Below are positions 16,129 to 22,940 of a DNA stretch of 25,326 nt, in pieces. Every line of letters starts with the position of its first letter. Position 1 is the first letter of the stretch. The notes under the pieces are model-generated. The model had not been told where the DNA came from. It made no database searches and was given only the letters and a program-made list of their open reading frames with translations. The translations under genes and the position numbers were made by a program. This DNA is from Competibacteraceae bacterium UBA3908 (GTDB taxonomy: Bacteria; Pseudomonadota; Gammaproteobacteria; Competibacterales; Competibacteraceae): positions 1-25,326 of the forward strand of contig DGFE01000078.1 in NCBI GenBank assembly GCA_002391525.1. Reading direction: 5' to 3'.

Positions 16129-16145
16129 TGCGCTTGAATGGGGCA
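16129..16145 (+). promoter_or_regulatory. NtrC-type enhancer site 1 of glnA
   Basis: TGCGCTTGAATGGGGCA matches 10 of the 14 defined positions of the NtrC consensus TGCACCA-N3-TGGTGCA. Its centre (16137) is about -131 relative to the predicted sigma-54 start. On its own it would be weak; its spacing to the next site makes it credible. Confidence 0.55.
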
Positions 16146-16160
16146 TGATGAGGTGATTTT

Positions 16161-16177
16161 TGCACTATTATTGCGCA
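16161..16177 (+). promoter_or_regulatory. NtrC-type enhancer site 2 of glnA
   Basis: TGCACTATTATTGCGCA matches 11 of 14 defined positions of the NtrC consensus. Its centre (16169) is 32 bp from that of site 1 and about -99 from the predicted start. E. coli glnA has paired NtrC sites at about -140 and -108, also 32 bp apart, so the layout is nearly the same. Confidence 0.65.
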
Positions 16178-16241
16178 ATGGCGCGGACAAGAATTCTCCA
16201 CCATCTGGATAGTTGATGGTCGAGCCTGCAAAAACCCACCA

Positions 16242-16257
16242 TGGCATGTTTTATGCT
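16242..16257 (+). promoter_or_regulatory. Sigma-54 (-24/-12) promoter of glnA
   Basis: TGGCATGTTTTATGCT keeps the invariant GG and GC with exactly 10 bases between them, as in TGGCAC-N5-TTGC. Transcription would begin near 16268, about 60 bases before the glnA ATG. The paired NtrC sites upstream and the ntrBC genes downstream support nitrogen-limited activation. Confidence 0.7.
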
Positions 16258-16328
16258 AAACCGGCAATGGACATGGCTTTGCTCTATCTGATCTGTTTGT
16301 AACCGATTTTCTGAAACCCGAGGACCCA

Positions 16329-17744
16329 ATGACAATGAATGCTGCCGATGTGATGAAGCTGATCGAGGAAAAAGACATCAAGTTCGTGGATTACCGGTTC
16401 ACGGACACCCGCGGCAAGGAGCAACACGTCACCGTACCCGTCAGCGCCGTGGACGAGGATGTGTTTGAGGACGGCAAGATGTTCGACGGTTCGTCCATCG
16501 CCGGCTGGAAGGGCATCCAGGAATCGGACATGATCCTGATGCCCGATCCGGTGACCGCGGCGGTCGATCCCTTCTTCGAGGAGCCGACCCTGGTTCTGAC
16601 CTGCGATGTCATCGAACCCAATACCATGCAGGGTTACGAACGCGACCCGCGTTCGCTGGCCCGCCGCGCCGAGGCTTATCTGAAATCCACCGGTATCGGC
16701 GACGCCGCCTTCTTCGGCCCGGAAAACGAGTTCTTCATTTTCGACGACGTGCGCTGGGGTGCCGACATCAGCGGCTGCTTCTGCAAGGTGGATTCCTCCG
16801 AGGCCGGCTGGAACTCCGAGCGGGCTTACGAAGGCGGCAACTTCGGTCACCGACCCGGCGTCAAGGGCGGGTATTTCCCGGTGCCGCCGGTGGATTCGAT
16901 GCAGGACATCCGCTCCGCCATGTGCCTGAATCTGGAGGCGATGGGGCTGACGCCCGAAGTGCATCACCACGAAGTCGCCACCGCCGGCCAGGCCGAGATC
17001 GGCGTCAAGTTCAACACCCTGGTGCGCAAGGCCGACGAGGTGCAGCGGCTGAAGTACGTGGTGCAGAACGTGGCCGCCAGTTACGGCAAGACCGCCACCT
17101 TCATGCCCAAGCCCCTGGTCGGCGACAACGGCAGCGGCATGCATGTTCACCAATCGCTGGCGAAAGGCGGCGTCAACCTGTTCTCCGGCGATCTGTACGC
17201 CGGCCTGTCGGAAACGGCGCTGTACTACATCGGCGGCATCATCAAACACGCCAAGGCGCTGAACGCGTTTTGCAATCCCTCCACCAACTCCTACAAGCGG
17301 CTGGTGCCGGGTTTCGAGGCGCCGATCAACCTGGCCTATTCGGCGCGCAACCGTTCCGCGTCCATCCGCATCCCCTACGTCAGCAACCCCAAGGGACGGC
17401 GCATCGAGGTGCGTTTCCCCGATTCGACCGCCAATCCGTATCTGGCTTTCGCCGCGATGATGATGGCCGGCCTGGACGGTATCCAGAACAAGATTCATCC
17501 CGGCGATCCGGTCGACAAGGACATTTACGAGCTGCCGCCGGAAGAAGAGAAACTGATCCCGCAGGTCTGTTTCTCCCTGGAGCAGGCGCTTAACGAACTC
17601 AGCCAGAACCGCGAGTTCCTCACCAAGGGTGGCGTATTCACCAACGACCTGATCGACGCCTACATCGCGCTCAAGATGCAGGAAGTCACCCGGATGCGGA
17701 TGACCACCCACCCGGTCGAGTTCGATCTGTATTATAGCCTGTGA
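16329..17744 (+). CDS. glnA: Glutamine synthetase type I
   Basis: This 471-residue enzyme joins ammonia to glutamate using ATP and is the main route of ammonia assimilation. The N-terminal EEKDIKFVDYRFTDTRGKEQH is the beta-grasp signature. MFDGSSIAGWKGI, FGPENEFFIFD (metal-binding Glu), NGSGMHVHQSL (ATP-binding glycine/histidine) and NRSASIRIPY (substrate arginines) follow in the normal order. DIYELPPEE places the adenylylation tyrosine at 400, equal to Tyr397 of E. coli, so GlnE-type control is likely. Length is standard for the GSI-beta dodecamer. The first ATG (16329) has GAGG about six bases upstream; a second ATG two codons later is less well spaced. A strong terminator follows. Confidence 0.97.
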   Translation: MTMNAADVMKLIEEKDIKFVDYRFTDTRGKEQHVTVPVSAVDEDVFEDGKMFDGSSIAGWKGIQESDMILMPDPVTAAVDPFFEEPTLVLTCDVIEPNTMQGYERDPRSLARRAEAYLKSTGIGDAAFFGPENEFFIFDDVRWGADISGCFCKVDSSEAGWNSERAYEGGNFGHRPGVKGGYFPVPPVDSMQDIRSAMCLNLEAMGLTPEVHHHEVATAGQAEIGVKFNTLVRKADEVQRLKYVVQNVAASYGKTATFMPKPLVGDNGSGMHVHQSLAKGGVNLFSGDLYAGLSETALYYIGGIIKHAKALNAFCNPSTNSYKRLVPGFEAPINLAYSARNRSASIRIPYVSNPKGRRIEVRFPDSTANPYLAFAAMMMAGLDGIQNKIHPGDPVDKDIYELPPEEEKLIPQVCFSLEQALNELSQNREFLTKGGVFTNDLIDAYIALKMQEVTRMRMTTHPVEFDLYYSL

Positions 17745-17797
17745 GGTCCGGGCGACGGTCCGCGAGCCCGCGCGACCGTCCACGGGACTCGATGTCT

Positions 17798-17828
17798 GCG
17801 ACGCCCCCGGTCGGGGGCGTCGCTGTTT
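17798..17828 (+). terminator. Rho-independent terminator after glnA
   Basis: GCGACGCCCCC pairs perfectly with GGGGGCGTCGC around a GGTC loop (17798-17823), followed by TGTTT. It begins 53 bp after the glnA stop, separating glnA from ntrBC transcription, although partial readthrough is common at this locus in relatives. Confidence 0.8.
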
Positions 17829-17863
17829 GAGCAGCCCGCGATGGCGGTTCGGGAACCCTCCTT

Positions 17864-17892
17864 TTCGCACCTTTTTGGTGCAGAATGATAAC
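17864..17892 (+). promoter_or_regulatory. NtrC-type site, overlapping a possible sigma-70 promoter, before ntrB
   Basis: CGCACCTTTTTGGTGCA at 17866-17882 matches 12 of 14 defined positions of TGCACCA-N3-TGGTGCA, the best such site in the window. A weak sigma-70 pair, TTCGCA (17864-17869) and GATAAC (17887-17892) with 17-bp spacing, overlaps it. NtrC bound here could repress that promoter, as at E. coli glnL, or act as an enhancer for the -24/-12 element downstream. Confidence 0.65.
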
Positions 17893-17988
17893 GAGGCCGG
17901 TAACCATATCGCGGAAATGTATGGCGAATGCGCCGAATTGAGGCGCTCAACACCCTTTTTCCATGCCGGGGGGCGTTATTCGGCGAGT

Positions 17989-18004
17989 TGGTTTGGTTTT
18001 TGCT
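17989..18004 (+). promoter_or_regulatory. Candidate sigma-54 promoter of ntrBC
   Basis: TGGTTTGGTTTTTGCT has TGG and TTGC with the required 10 bases between GG and GC. The predicted start is near 18015, 24 bases before the ntrB GTG. The NtrC-type site centre at 17874 would be at about -141. The -24 half matches only TGG of TGGCAC, so this is a candidate rather than a certainty. Confidence 0.45.
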
Positions 18005-18038
18005 GCACGGCCAGCGATGATTGAAGGGCGAGGCGAAC

Positions 18039-19097
18039 GTGCTGAGAGATTACTACCGCCGGGTCGTGGATGGCTTGAGCATCGCCGTGCTGGTGCTGGA
18101 CCGGCGCTTGCGCCTGCTGTTCATGAACGCCGCCGCGGAAACGCTGTTCGAGTTGAGTTTCCGCAAGGCGCGCAAACTGGCTCTCCCAGACCTGATCGTC
18201 GGCGTCGAACCGTTCATCGCCGGGCTGCGGCACTGCCTGGAAAACGGCCATCCCTACATCGAACGGGAACTGCAATTGACTTTCCCGCCGGAACGCACCG
18301 TCACCGTGGATTGTACCGCCGTACCACTGCTGGAGCGCGATCCTCCCACCGAGCTGCTGCTGGAACTGCGGCAGGTGGACTGGCGGTTGCGCATCAACCG
18401 GGAGGAACACATTCTGGCCCAGCACCACACCACGCGGGCGCTGGTGCGCAATCTGGCGCACGAAATCAAGAATCCGCTGGGCGGTCTGCGCGGGGCGGCG
18501 CAACTGCTGGAGCGCGAATTGCCGGACCCGGCGCTGCGCGAATACACCCGCATCATCATCGGCGAGGCCGACCGCTTGCGCAATCTGGTGGACCGGATGC
18601 TGGGACCGAATCAGCCTCATGCCTGCGACGAGGTGAGCATCCACGAAATCCTGGAGCGGGTCTGCGGGCTGGTGGAAGCCGAGGCCGGTTCCGGCGTGCG
18701 GATCGAACGCGACTACGACCCCAGCATTCCGCCGTTGTGGGGCGACGCCGACCGCCTGATCCAGGCGGTGCTCAACGTGGTGCGCAACGCCGTGCAGGCG
18801 CTCGACCGGCAAGGCGTCATTACCCTGCGGACCCGGGTACAACGCCAGTACACCATCGGTTCCAAACGCCACAAACTGGTGGCGCGGCTGGACGTGATCG
18901 ACGATGGTCCCGGCATTCCGCCCGAGCAGCAGGAGCGGATTTTCTATCCGATGATCAGCGGTCGGCCGGACGGAACCGGTCTGGGTCTGTCCATCGCCCA
19001 AAATATCGTCAATCAGCACGGCGGCCTGATCGAATGCGCCAGCCGGCCCGGCGAGACCGTTTTCACCTTGTTGCTGCCCTTGGGAAAGACCGGATGA
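18039..19097 (+). CDS. ntrB: Nitrogen regulation sensor kinase/phosphatase NtrB
   Basis: This 352-residue cytoplasmic histidine kinase has a PAS-like N-terminal domain (DGLSIAVLVLDRRLRLLFMNAAAETLF), then the H box NLAHEIKNPLGGLRGAAQLL with His141 (His139 in E. coli), the N box VLNVVRNAVQAL, the G1 box VIDDGPGIP and the G2 box DGTGLGLSIAQNI. There are no membrane segments, as expected. It phosphorylates NtrC under nitrogen limitation and dephosphorylates it when bound by PII. GTG at 18039 is chosen because GAGG at 18030-18033 lies five bases upstream; a TTG six codons earlier is the alternative. It overlaps ntrC by 4 bp (ATGA). The gene is also called glnL. Confidence 0.95.
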   Translation: MLRDYYRRVVDGLSIAVLVLDRRLRLLFMNAAAETLFELSFRKARKLALPDLIVGVEPFIAGLRHCLENGHPYIERELQLTFPPERTVTVDCTAVPLLERDPPTELLLELRQVDWRLRINREEHILAQHHTTRALVRNLAHEIKNPLGGLRGAAQLLERELPDPALREYTRIIIGEADRLRNLVDRMLGPNQPHACDEVSIHEILERVCGLVEAEAGSGVRIERDYDPSIPPLWGDADRLIQAVLNVVRNAVQALDRQGVITLRTRVQRQYTIGSKRHKLVARLDVIDDGPGIPPEQQERIFYPMISGRPDGTGLGLSIAQNIVNQHGGLIECASRPGETVFTLLLPLGKTG

Positions 19098-20491
19098 CCA
19101 GGAAAGAACAGGTTTGGGTGATCGACGACGACCACGCCATCCGCTGGGTACTGGAAAAGGCCCTGCAACGCGACGACATGACCGTGAGGATGTTCGAGAG
19201 CGCCACGGGCGTGCTGGACGCGCTCAGGCAGGGGCGGCCGGACGCGATCATGGCCGACATCCGCATGCCGGGCATGAACGGCCTGGAATTGCTGGCCTGT
19301 CTGCGCGAGCGGTGGCCGGAGTTGCCGGTCATCATCATGACCGCTCATTCCGATCTCGACAGCGCGGTTTCCGCCTATCAGGGTGGGGCGTTCGAGTACC
19401 TGCCCAAGCCGTTCGACGTGGACGAGGCCGTGGCCCTGGTCCGCCGCGCCTGCCAGACCCACCGCCAGCGCACCGAGCCGCCGGAACGGATCGAGCCGTT
19501 GCCGGAAATCATCGGCGAGGCTCCGGCGATGCAGGAGGTGTTCCGCGCCATCGGTCGGCTGTCGCGTTCCAACATCACGGTGTTGATCAACGGCGAATCG
19601 GGCACCGGCAAGGAACTGGTGGCCCGCGCCCTGCACCGGCACAGCCCGCGCGCCGCCCAGCCGTTCATCGCCATCAACACCGCCGCCATCCCCCGCGATT
19701 TGCTGGAATCGGAACTGTTCGGTCACGAACGCGGCGCGTTCACCGGAGCGCAGGCGGCCCGGCAGGGGCGGTTCGAACAGGCCAACGGCGGCACGCTGTT
19801 CCTGGACGAGATCGGCGACATGCCGGCGGAATTGCAGACCCGGCTGTTGCGGGTACTGGCCGAGGGCGAGTTCTATCGGGTGGGTGGGCACACGCCGACC
19901 CGGGTGGACGTGCGGGTGATCGCCGCCACCCATCAAAATCTGGAACAGCGGGTGCGTGACGGGCTGTTCCGCGAAGATCTCTATCACCGGCTGAACGTCA
20001 TCCGCATCCAACTGCCGTCGCTCAACAAGCGCCGCGAGGACATTCCGCTGCTGACCCGACACTTTCTGAGCCAGGCCGCGCGGGAACTGGGGGTCGAATC
20101 CAAGATGCTGCGACCGGAAACCGAAACTTATCTCAGCCGGCTGGATTGGCCCGGCAACGTCCGGCAGTTGGAGAATCTGTGCCGCTGGCTGACGGTGATG
20201 GCCTCGGGTCGGGAAATCCATCTGGAGGATTTGCCGGCGGAATTGCGGGAACGCGGGCCAGCGGCGGGTGGCGGCGGCCCCGACTGGGAAGCGGCGCTGC
20301 GGCTGTGGGCCAGTCAAAATCTGGCGCGCGGCGGGCGGAACCTGCTGGAAACGGCCTTGCCGAGTTTCGAGCGGGTTTTGATCCGGGCGGCGCTGGAGCA
20401 GACCGGCGGTCATCGACAGGACGCCGCCCGGCTGCTGGGCTGGGGGCGCAACACCCTGACTCGCAAGATCAAGGAATTGCGGATGGAATGA
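19094..20491 (+). CDS. ntrC: Nitrogen regulation response regulator NtrC (sigma-54 activator)
   Basis: This 465-residue protein has three domains. The receiver begins VWVIDDDHAIRWVLEKAL, with phosphoacceptor Asp55 in MADIRMPGMNGLELL and the Lys of YLPKPFD. The AAA+ domain has Walker A GESGTGKE (167-174), the sigma-54 contact loop GAFTGA (214-219), Walker B GGTLFLDEIGDM and RLNVIRIQLPSL. The C-terminal Fis-type helix-turn-helix is ALEQTGGHRQDAARLLGWGRNTLTRKI. All elements for sigma-54 activation are intact. It is coupled to ntrB by a 4-bp overlap, and sites of its consensus occur before both glnA and ntrB, so it probably controls its own block. The gene is also called glnG. Confidence 0.97.
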   Translation: MTRKEQVWVIDDDHAIRWVLEKALQRDDMTVRMFESATGVLDALRQGRPDAIMADIRMPGMNGLELLACLRERWPELPVIIMTAHSDLDSAVSAYQGGAFEYLPKPFDVDEAVALVRRACQTHRQRTEPPERIEPLPEIIGEAPAMQEVFRAIGRLSRSNITVLINGESGTGKELVARALHRHSPRAAQPFIAINTAAIPRDLLESELFGHERGAFTGAQAARQGRFEQANGGTLFLDEIGDMPAELQTRLLRVLAEGEFYRVGGHTPTRVDVRVIAATHQNLEQRVRDGLFREDLYHRLNVIRIQLPSLNKRREDIPLLTRHFLSQAARELGVESKMLRPETETYLSRLDWPGNVRQLENLCRWLTVMASGREIHLEDLPAELRERGPAAGGGGPDWEAALRLWASQNLARGGRNLLETALPSFERVLIRAALEQTGGHRQDAARLLGWGRNTLTRKIKELRME

Positions 20492-20510
20492 GTGGCCGGA
20501 CCGACTCATC

Positions 20511-20975
20511 ATGTTCGACGTGGTTCTGTTCGAGCCCGAAATTCCGCCCAACACCGGCAACATCATCCGGCTGTGCGCCAACACCGGCGCTCGCCTGCAT
20601 CTGATCCGACCGCTCGGGTTTCAGTTCGACGACCGGCAGTTGCGGCGGGCCGGGCTGGATTATCACGAATGGGCCACGGTGCGGCTGCATCGCGATTTGG
20701 CCGCCTTTTTGGTCGAAGCGCAACCGGGGCGGCTGTTCGCCTTCACCACCAAGGGCGTCCGTCCTTACCATGCGGTCGCTTACCAACCGGATGACGCCTT
20801 GCTGTTCGGTCCGGAGACGCGTGGCCTGCCGGCGCGGGTGTTGGCCGATATTCCCCTGGAGCATCGATTGCGGATTCCGATGTTGACCACCGGCCGCAGC
20901 CTGAATCTGGCCAACGCGGTGGCGATTGCCTTGTATGAGGCGTGGCGGCAGTGCGCCTTTCAGGGTACGCCCTGA
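20511..20975 (+). CDS. trmL: tRNA (cytidine/uridine-34 2'-O)-methyltransferase TrmL
   Basis: This 154-residue SPOUT-fold methyltransferase modifies the wobble ribose of tRNA-Leu isoacceptors with AdoMet. Motif 1 is FEPEIPPNTGNIIRLCANTG near the N-terminus, motif 2 is LLFGPETRGLP (Gly100), and motif 3 is RIPMLTTGRSLNLANAVAIALYE, which forms the knotted AdoMet site. Length is the family norm. It begins 19 bp after ntrC on the same strand and could be read from the ntrBC transcript, though no strong ribosome site is seen. A second copy of its last 240 bp lies about 1.2 kb downstream. Confidence 0.95.
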   Translation: MFDVVLFEPEIPPNTGNIIRLCANTGARLHLIRPLGFQFDDRQLRRAGLDYHEWATVRLHRDLAAFLVEAQPGRLFAFTTKGVRPYHAVAYQPDDALLFGPETRGLPARVLADIPLEHRLRIPMLTTGRSLNLANAVAIALYEAWRQCAFQGTP

Positions 20976-21033
20976 GCGCTCCGCCAAGCGAACAGGATAC
21001 GCATTGCGTACCTTATAAATTCAAGAAATTACC

Positions 21034-21519
21034 TCAAGCTTCTTCTGCCAGACGCAGCACGGCAAGACGGGTCGCCGGGTCAAGACGAAAGCGCAAGGAT
21101 TGCAGGGCGTCGAGCAGGGGTGCCACGGCATCGACATGGCCGGCGCGCTTGGCGTCAACCAGAATACCGAGGGTACCGGTGAGGCGGAGACCCAGGCGCT
21201 CGGCATGACGTCGCGCCAGCCCATCATCCAGAATTACCACGGCATCCCGGCTTTCCAGTGCCAGCGCCAACACCGCCGTCTCCCCCGGTCCCAGGTCGAT
21301 CATCAGCGGCAGCACGGCTTGGCTGCGAGGCTCGCGCAACGTGATCCAGGGGAGGGCGCCGGGATCGGGGACATCCACGCCGCGTTGCCGGCCTTCGGCC
21401 AACTCCGCCGCGACGGCGGTCGGCACGATCAGCACGCCGGCCAAGCGTTGCAGTACATTCAGCCGACCCAACTGATGAAGATATTGCAAAGGCGAGGTGT
21501 TGCAGATGATCTCAGGCAA
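21034..21519 (-). CDS. DUF3368 PIN-like toxin of a toxin-antitoxin pair
   Basis: This 161-residue protein matches the DUF3368 PIN-like family: IICNTSPLQYLHQLG at the N-terminus, VPTAVAAEL, LGPGETAVLALALE with the conserved Glu, then VILDDGLARRHAERLGLRLTGTLGIL, where the paired Asp and the Arg-Glu-rich helix are characteristic. The PIN fold suggests a metal-dependent ribonuclease. The best start is a TTG at 21519 that overlaps the antitoxin gene by 8 bp, so translation is probably coupled to it and kept low. I see no mutation that would obviously destroy it. Confidence 0.85.
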   Translation of the reverse strand: MPEIICNTSPLQYLHQLGRLNVLQRLAGVLIVPTAVAAELAEGRQRGVDVPDPGALPWITLREPRSQAVLPLMIDLGPGETAVLALALESRDAVVILDDGLARRHAERLGLRLTGTLGILVDAKRAGHVDAVAPLLDALQSLRFRLDPATRLAVLRLAEEA

Positions 21520-21763
21520 GACGGGTTTCCCGCTCTAGATCGCTGGCGCTCTGCCGGAACGTATCGATGCCGTAATCGGCCAGTTTGCCGAGGAACGCCA
21601 CGCGCGGTATGCCAGCCAACCGGGCTGCCGCACCCGAAGAGAGCCTGCCCAGTTCGTAGAGCTTCATGGCGGCGGCCAGCCGAATTTCGGCGGCGGCGGC
21701 CTGATCGGAGAGCTTAAGCGACAGCAGACTGTCGTCAGGAATGTCGAGAAGAATTTGGCTCAT
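21512..21763 (-). CDS. UPF0175-family antitoxin
   Basis: This 83-residue protein matches UPF0175: LSLKLSDQAAAAEIRLAAAMKLYELGRLSSGAAARLAGIPRVAFLGKLADYGID. The LYELGRLSSGxAAxLAGI segment is a helix-turn-helix-like DNA-binding motif, and the FLxxLxxYGI tail is family-typical. UPF0175 genes are regularly paired with DUF3368 toxins, as here, with the antitoxin first. It likely binds the toxin and represses their shared promoter in the 148-bp region upstream (21764-21911), where I could not identify a convincing promoter. Confidence 0.87.
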   Translation of the reverse strand: MSQILLDIPDDSLLSLKLSDQAAAAEIRLAAAMKLYELGRLSSGAAARLAGIPRVAFLGKLADYGIDTFRQSASDLERETRLA

Positions 21764-21911
21764 GGCTTGGCTTCGTGATGTGGGTCCTTATTTTTCAGTT
21801 TGCTCCCATGGCTATGGACCATCAAGTCAGGAACAACCGCGCGCCAATTCACGCGCTCGCAAACAGGAGAAGAACGCTTTGAGGAGGATATAGCGCAAAA
21901 ACGACACGGTT

Positions 21912-22151
21912 TTCGCCTTCACCACCAAGGGCGCCCGTCCTTACCATGCGGTCGCTTACCAACCGGATGACGCCTTGCTGTTCGACCCGGAGACGCGCGG
22001 CCTGCCGGCGCGGGTGTTGGCCGCGATTTCCCCGGAACGGCGGCTGCGGATTCCGATGTTGACCACCGGCCGCGGTTTCAACCTGGCCAACGCGGTGGCG
22101 ATTGCCTTGTATGAGGCGTGGCGGCAGTGCGGCTTTCGGGGGGCGTCCTGA
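21912..22151 (+). pseudogene. trmL: Second, truncated copy of the trmL 3' half
   Basis: These 240 bp align without gaps to 20736-20975 of intact trmL, with 217 identical positions (about 90%), ending at the same stop. The first 225 bp of the gene, including motif 1, are absent, and an upstream in-frame stop (TAG at 21891) leaves no start codon. The remaining frame is open. Motif 2 LFGPE has become LFDPE and motif 3 RSLNL has become RGFNL, so even a fused product should not bind AdoMet normally. The copy probably marks a recombination event with DNA from a related strain, which left the toxin-antitoxin pair between the two. Confidence 0.92.
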
Positions 22152-22265
22152 GCCGGCTGTTCCCGGCAACCAGTCCGATAGCCATTGCCTTCCCCTACCC
22201 TGCGGCTATGCTTGATGCTATTTTCGCGTGCTTCCAAGCCGAACCCACCGTCGACGGAGAATGTC

Positions 22266-22925
22266 ATGGCTTACCAGTTGATCAGCTTCGTGCTGTGTCC
22301 CTTCGTGCAGCGCTCGGTGATCACCCTGAAGGAGAAGCGGGTTCCATTCGAGATCACCTATATCGACCTGCAAAATCCCCCGGAATGGTTCCCGGCGATT
22401 TCCCCCATGGGCAAGGTGCCGGTGCTGCGGGTGGATCAGGACCGGGTGCTGTTCGAGTCGGCGGTGATCAACGAATACCTCGACGAGACCAACCCGCCGC
22501 CGTTGCATCCGCAAGATCCCTGGCGACGGGCGCACAACCGGGCCTGGATCGAGTTCGGCTCCAACCTGATCGGACGGCAGTACCGGATGCTGATGGCGCT
22601 GGACGAGGACGGCTTTATCCAGGAACGGGATGGCTTGCTGGCCGATTTGCGCTACGTCGAGCAGCAGTTGGGCGAGGGACCGTTCTTCAACGGCGCGGCG
22701 TTCTCGCTGACCGATACCGCCTACGCCCCGTTATTGATGCGCCTGGACCTGATCGAGCGCCGCCATCCCCAGGGTTTGTTTGCCCAGACGCCCAAGGTCG
22801 GAGCCTGGCGTGACGCCCTGTTGGCCCGTCCGGCGGTCCGGGGATCGGTGGTGACGGATTTCCAGGAACGGTTCAACGCCTATTTCGCCGAACAGGGTGG
22901 ATATTTGGGCAAGTATCTGGCGTGA
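22266..22925 (+). CDS. Glutathione S-transferase family protein
   Basis: This 219-residue protein has an N-terminal thioredoxin-like domain (YQLISFVLCPFVQRSVITLKEK) with a CPFVQR active-site region containing a Cys in the position used by omega/beta-type enzymes, then PMGKVPVLRVDQDRVLFESAVINEYLDE, which is the cis-proline and glutathione-binding ESxxI motif. The C-terminal helical domain includes FSLTDTAYAPLLMRL, matching the N-capping motif. Substrate is not predictable; thioltransferase or dehydroascorbate-reductase-like activity is possible given the Cys. GGAG about eight bases upstream supports the ATG at 22266 over a longer frame. It lies 15 bp before the SWIM gene and may share its transcript. 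Confidence 0.88.
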   Translation: MAYQLISFVLCPFVQRSVITLKEKRVPFEITYIDLQNPPEWFPAISPMGKVPVLRVDQDRVLFESAVINEYLDETNPPPLHPQDPWRRAHNRAWIEFGSNLIGRQYRMLMALDEDGFIQERDGLLADLRYVEQQLGEGPFFNGAAFSLTDTAYAPLLMRLDLIERRHPQGLFAQTPKVGAWRDALLARPAVRGSVVTDFQERFNAYFAEQGGYLGKYLA

Positions 22926-22940
22926 GCGACTGAGCCTGCC

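Noticed and set aside
16284..17870. A 528-codon minus-strand frame opposite glnA
   Set aside because: It runs through the glnA promoter and terminator, has no ribosome site and mirrors glnA codon structure.
17963..19093. An upstream in-frame extension that would fuse extra sequence to NtrC
   Set aside because: It is the out-of-frame shadow of ntrB. NtrC proper starts at 19094 with a 4-bp overlap, and its receiver domain begins immediately there.
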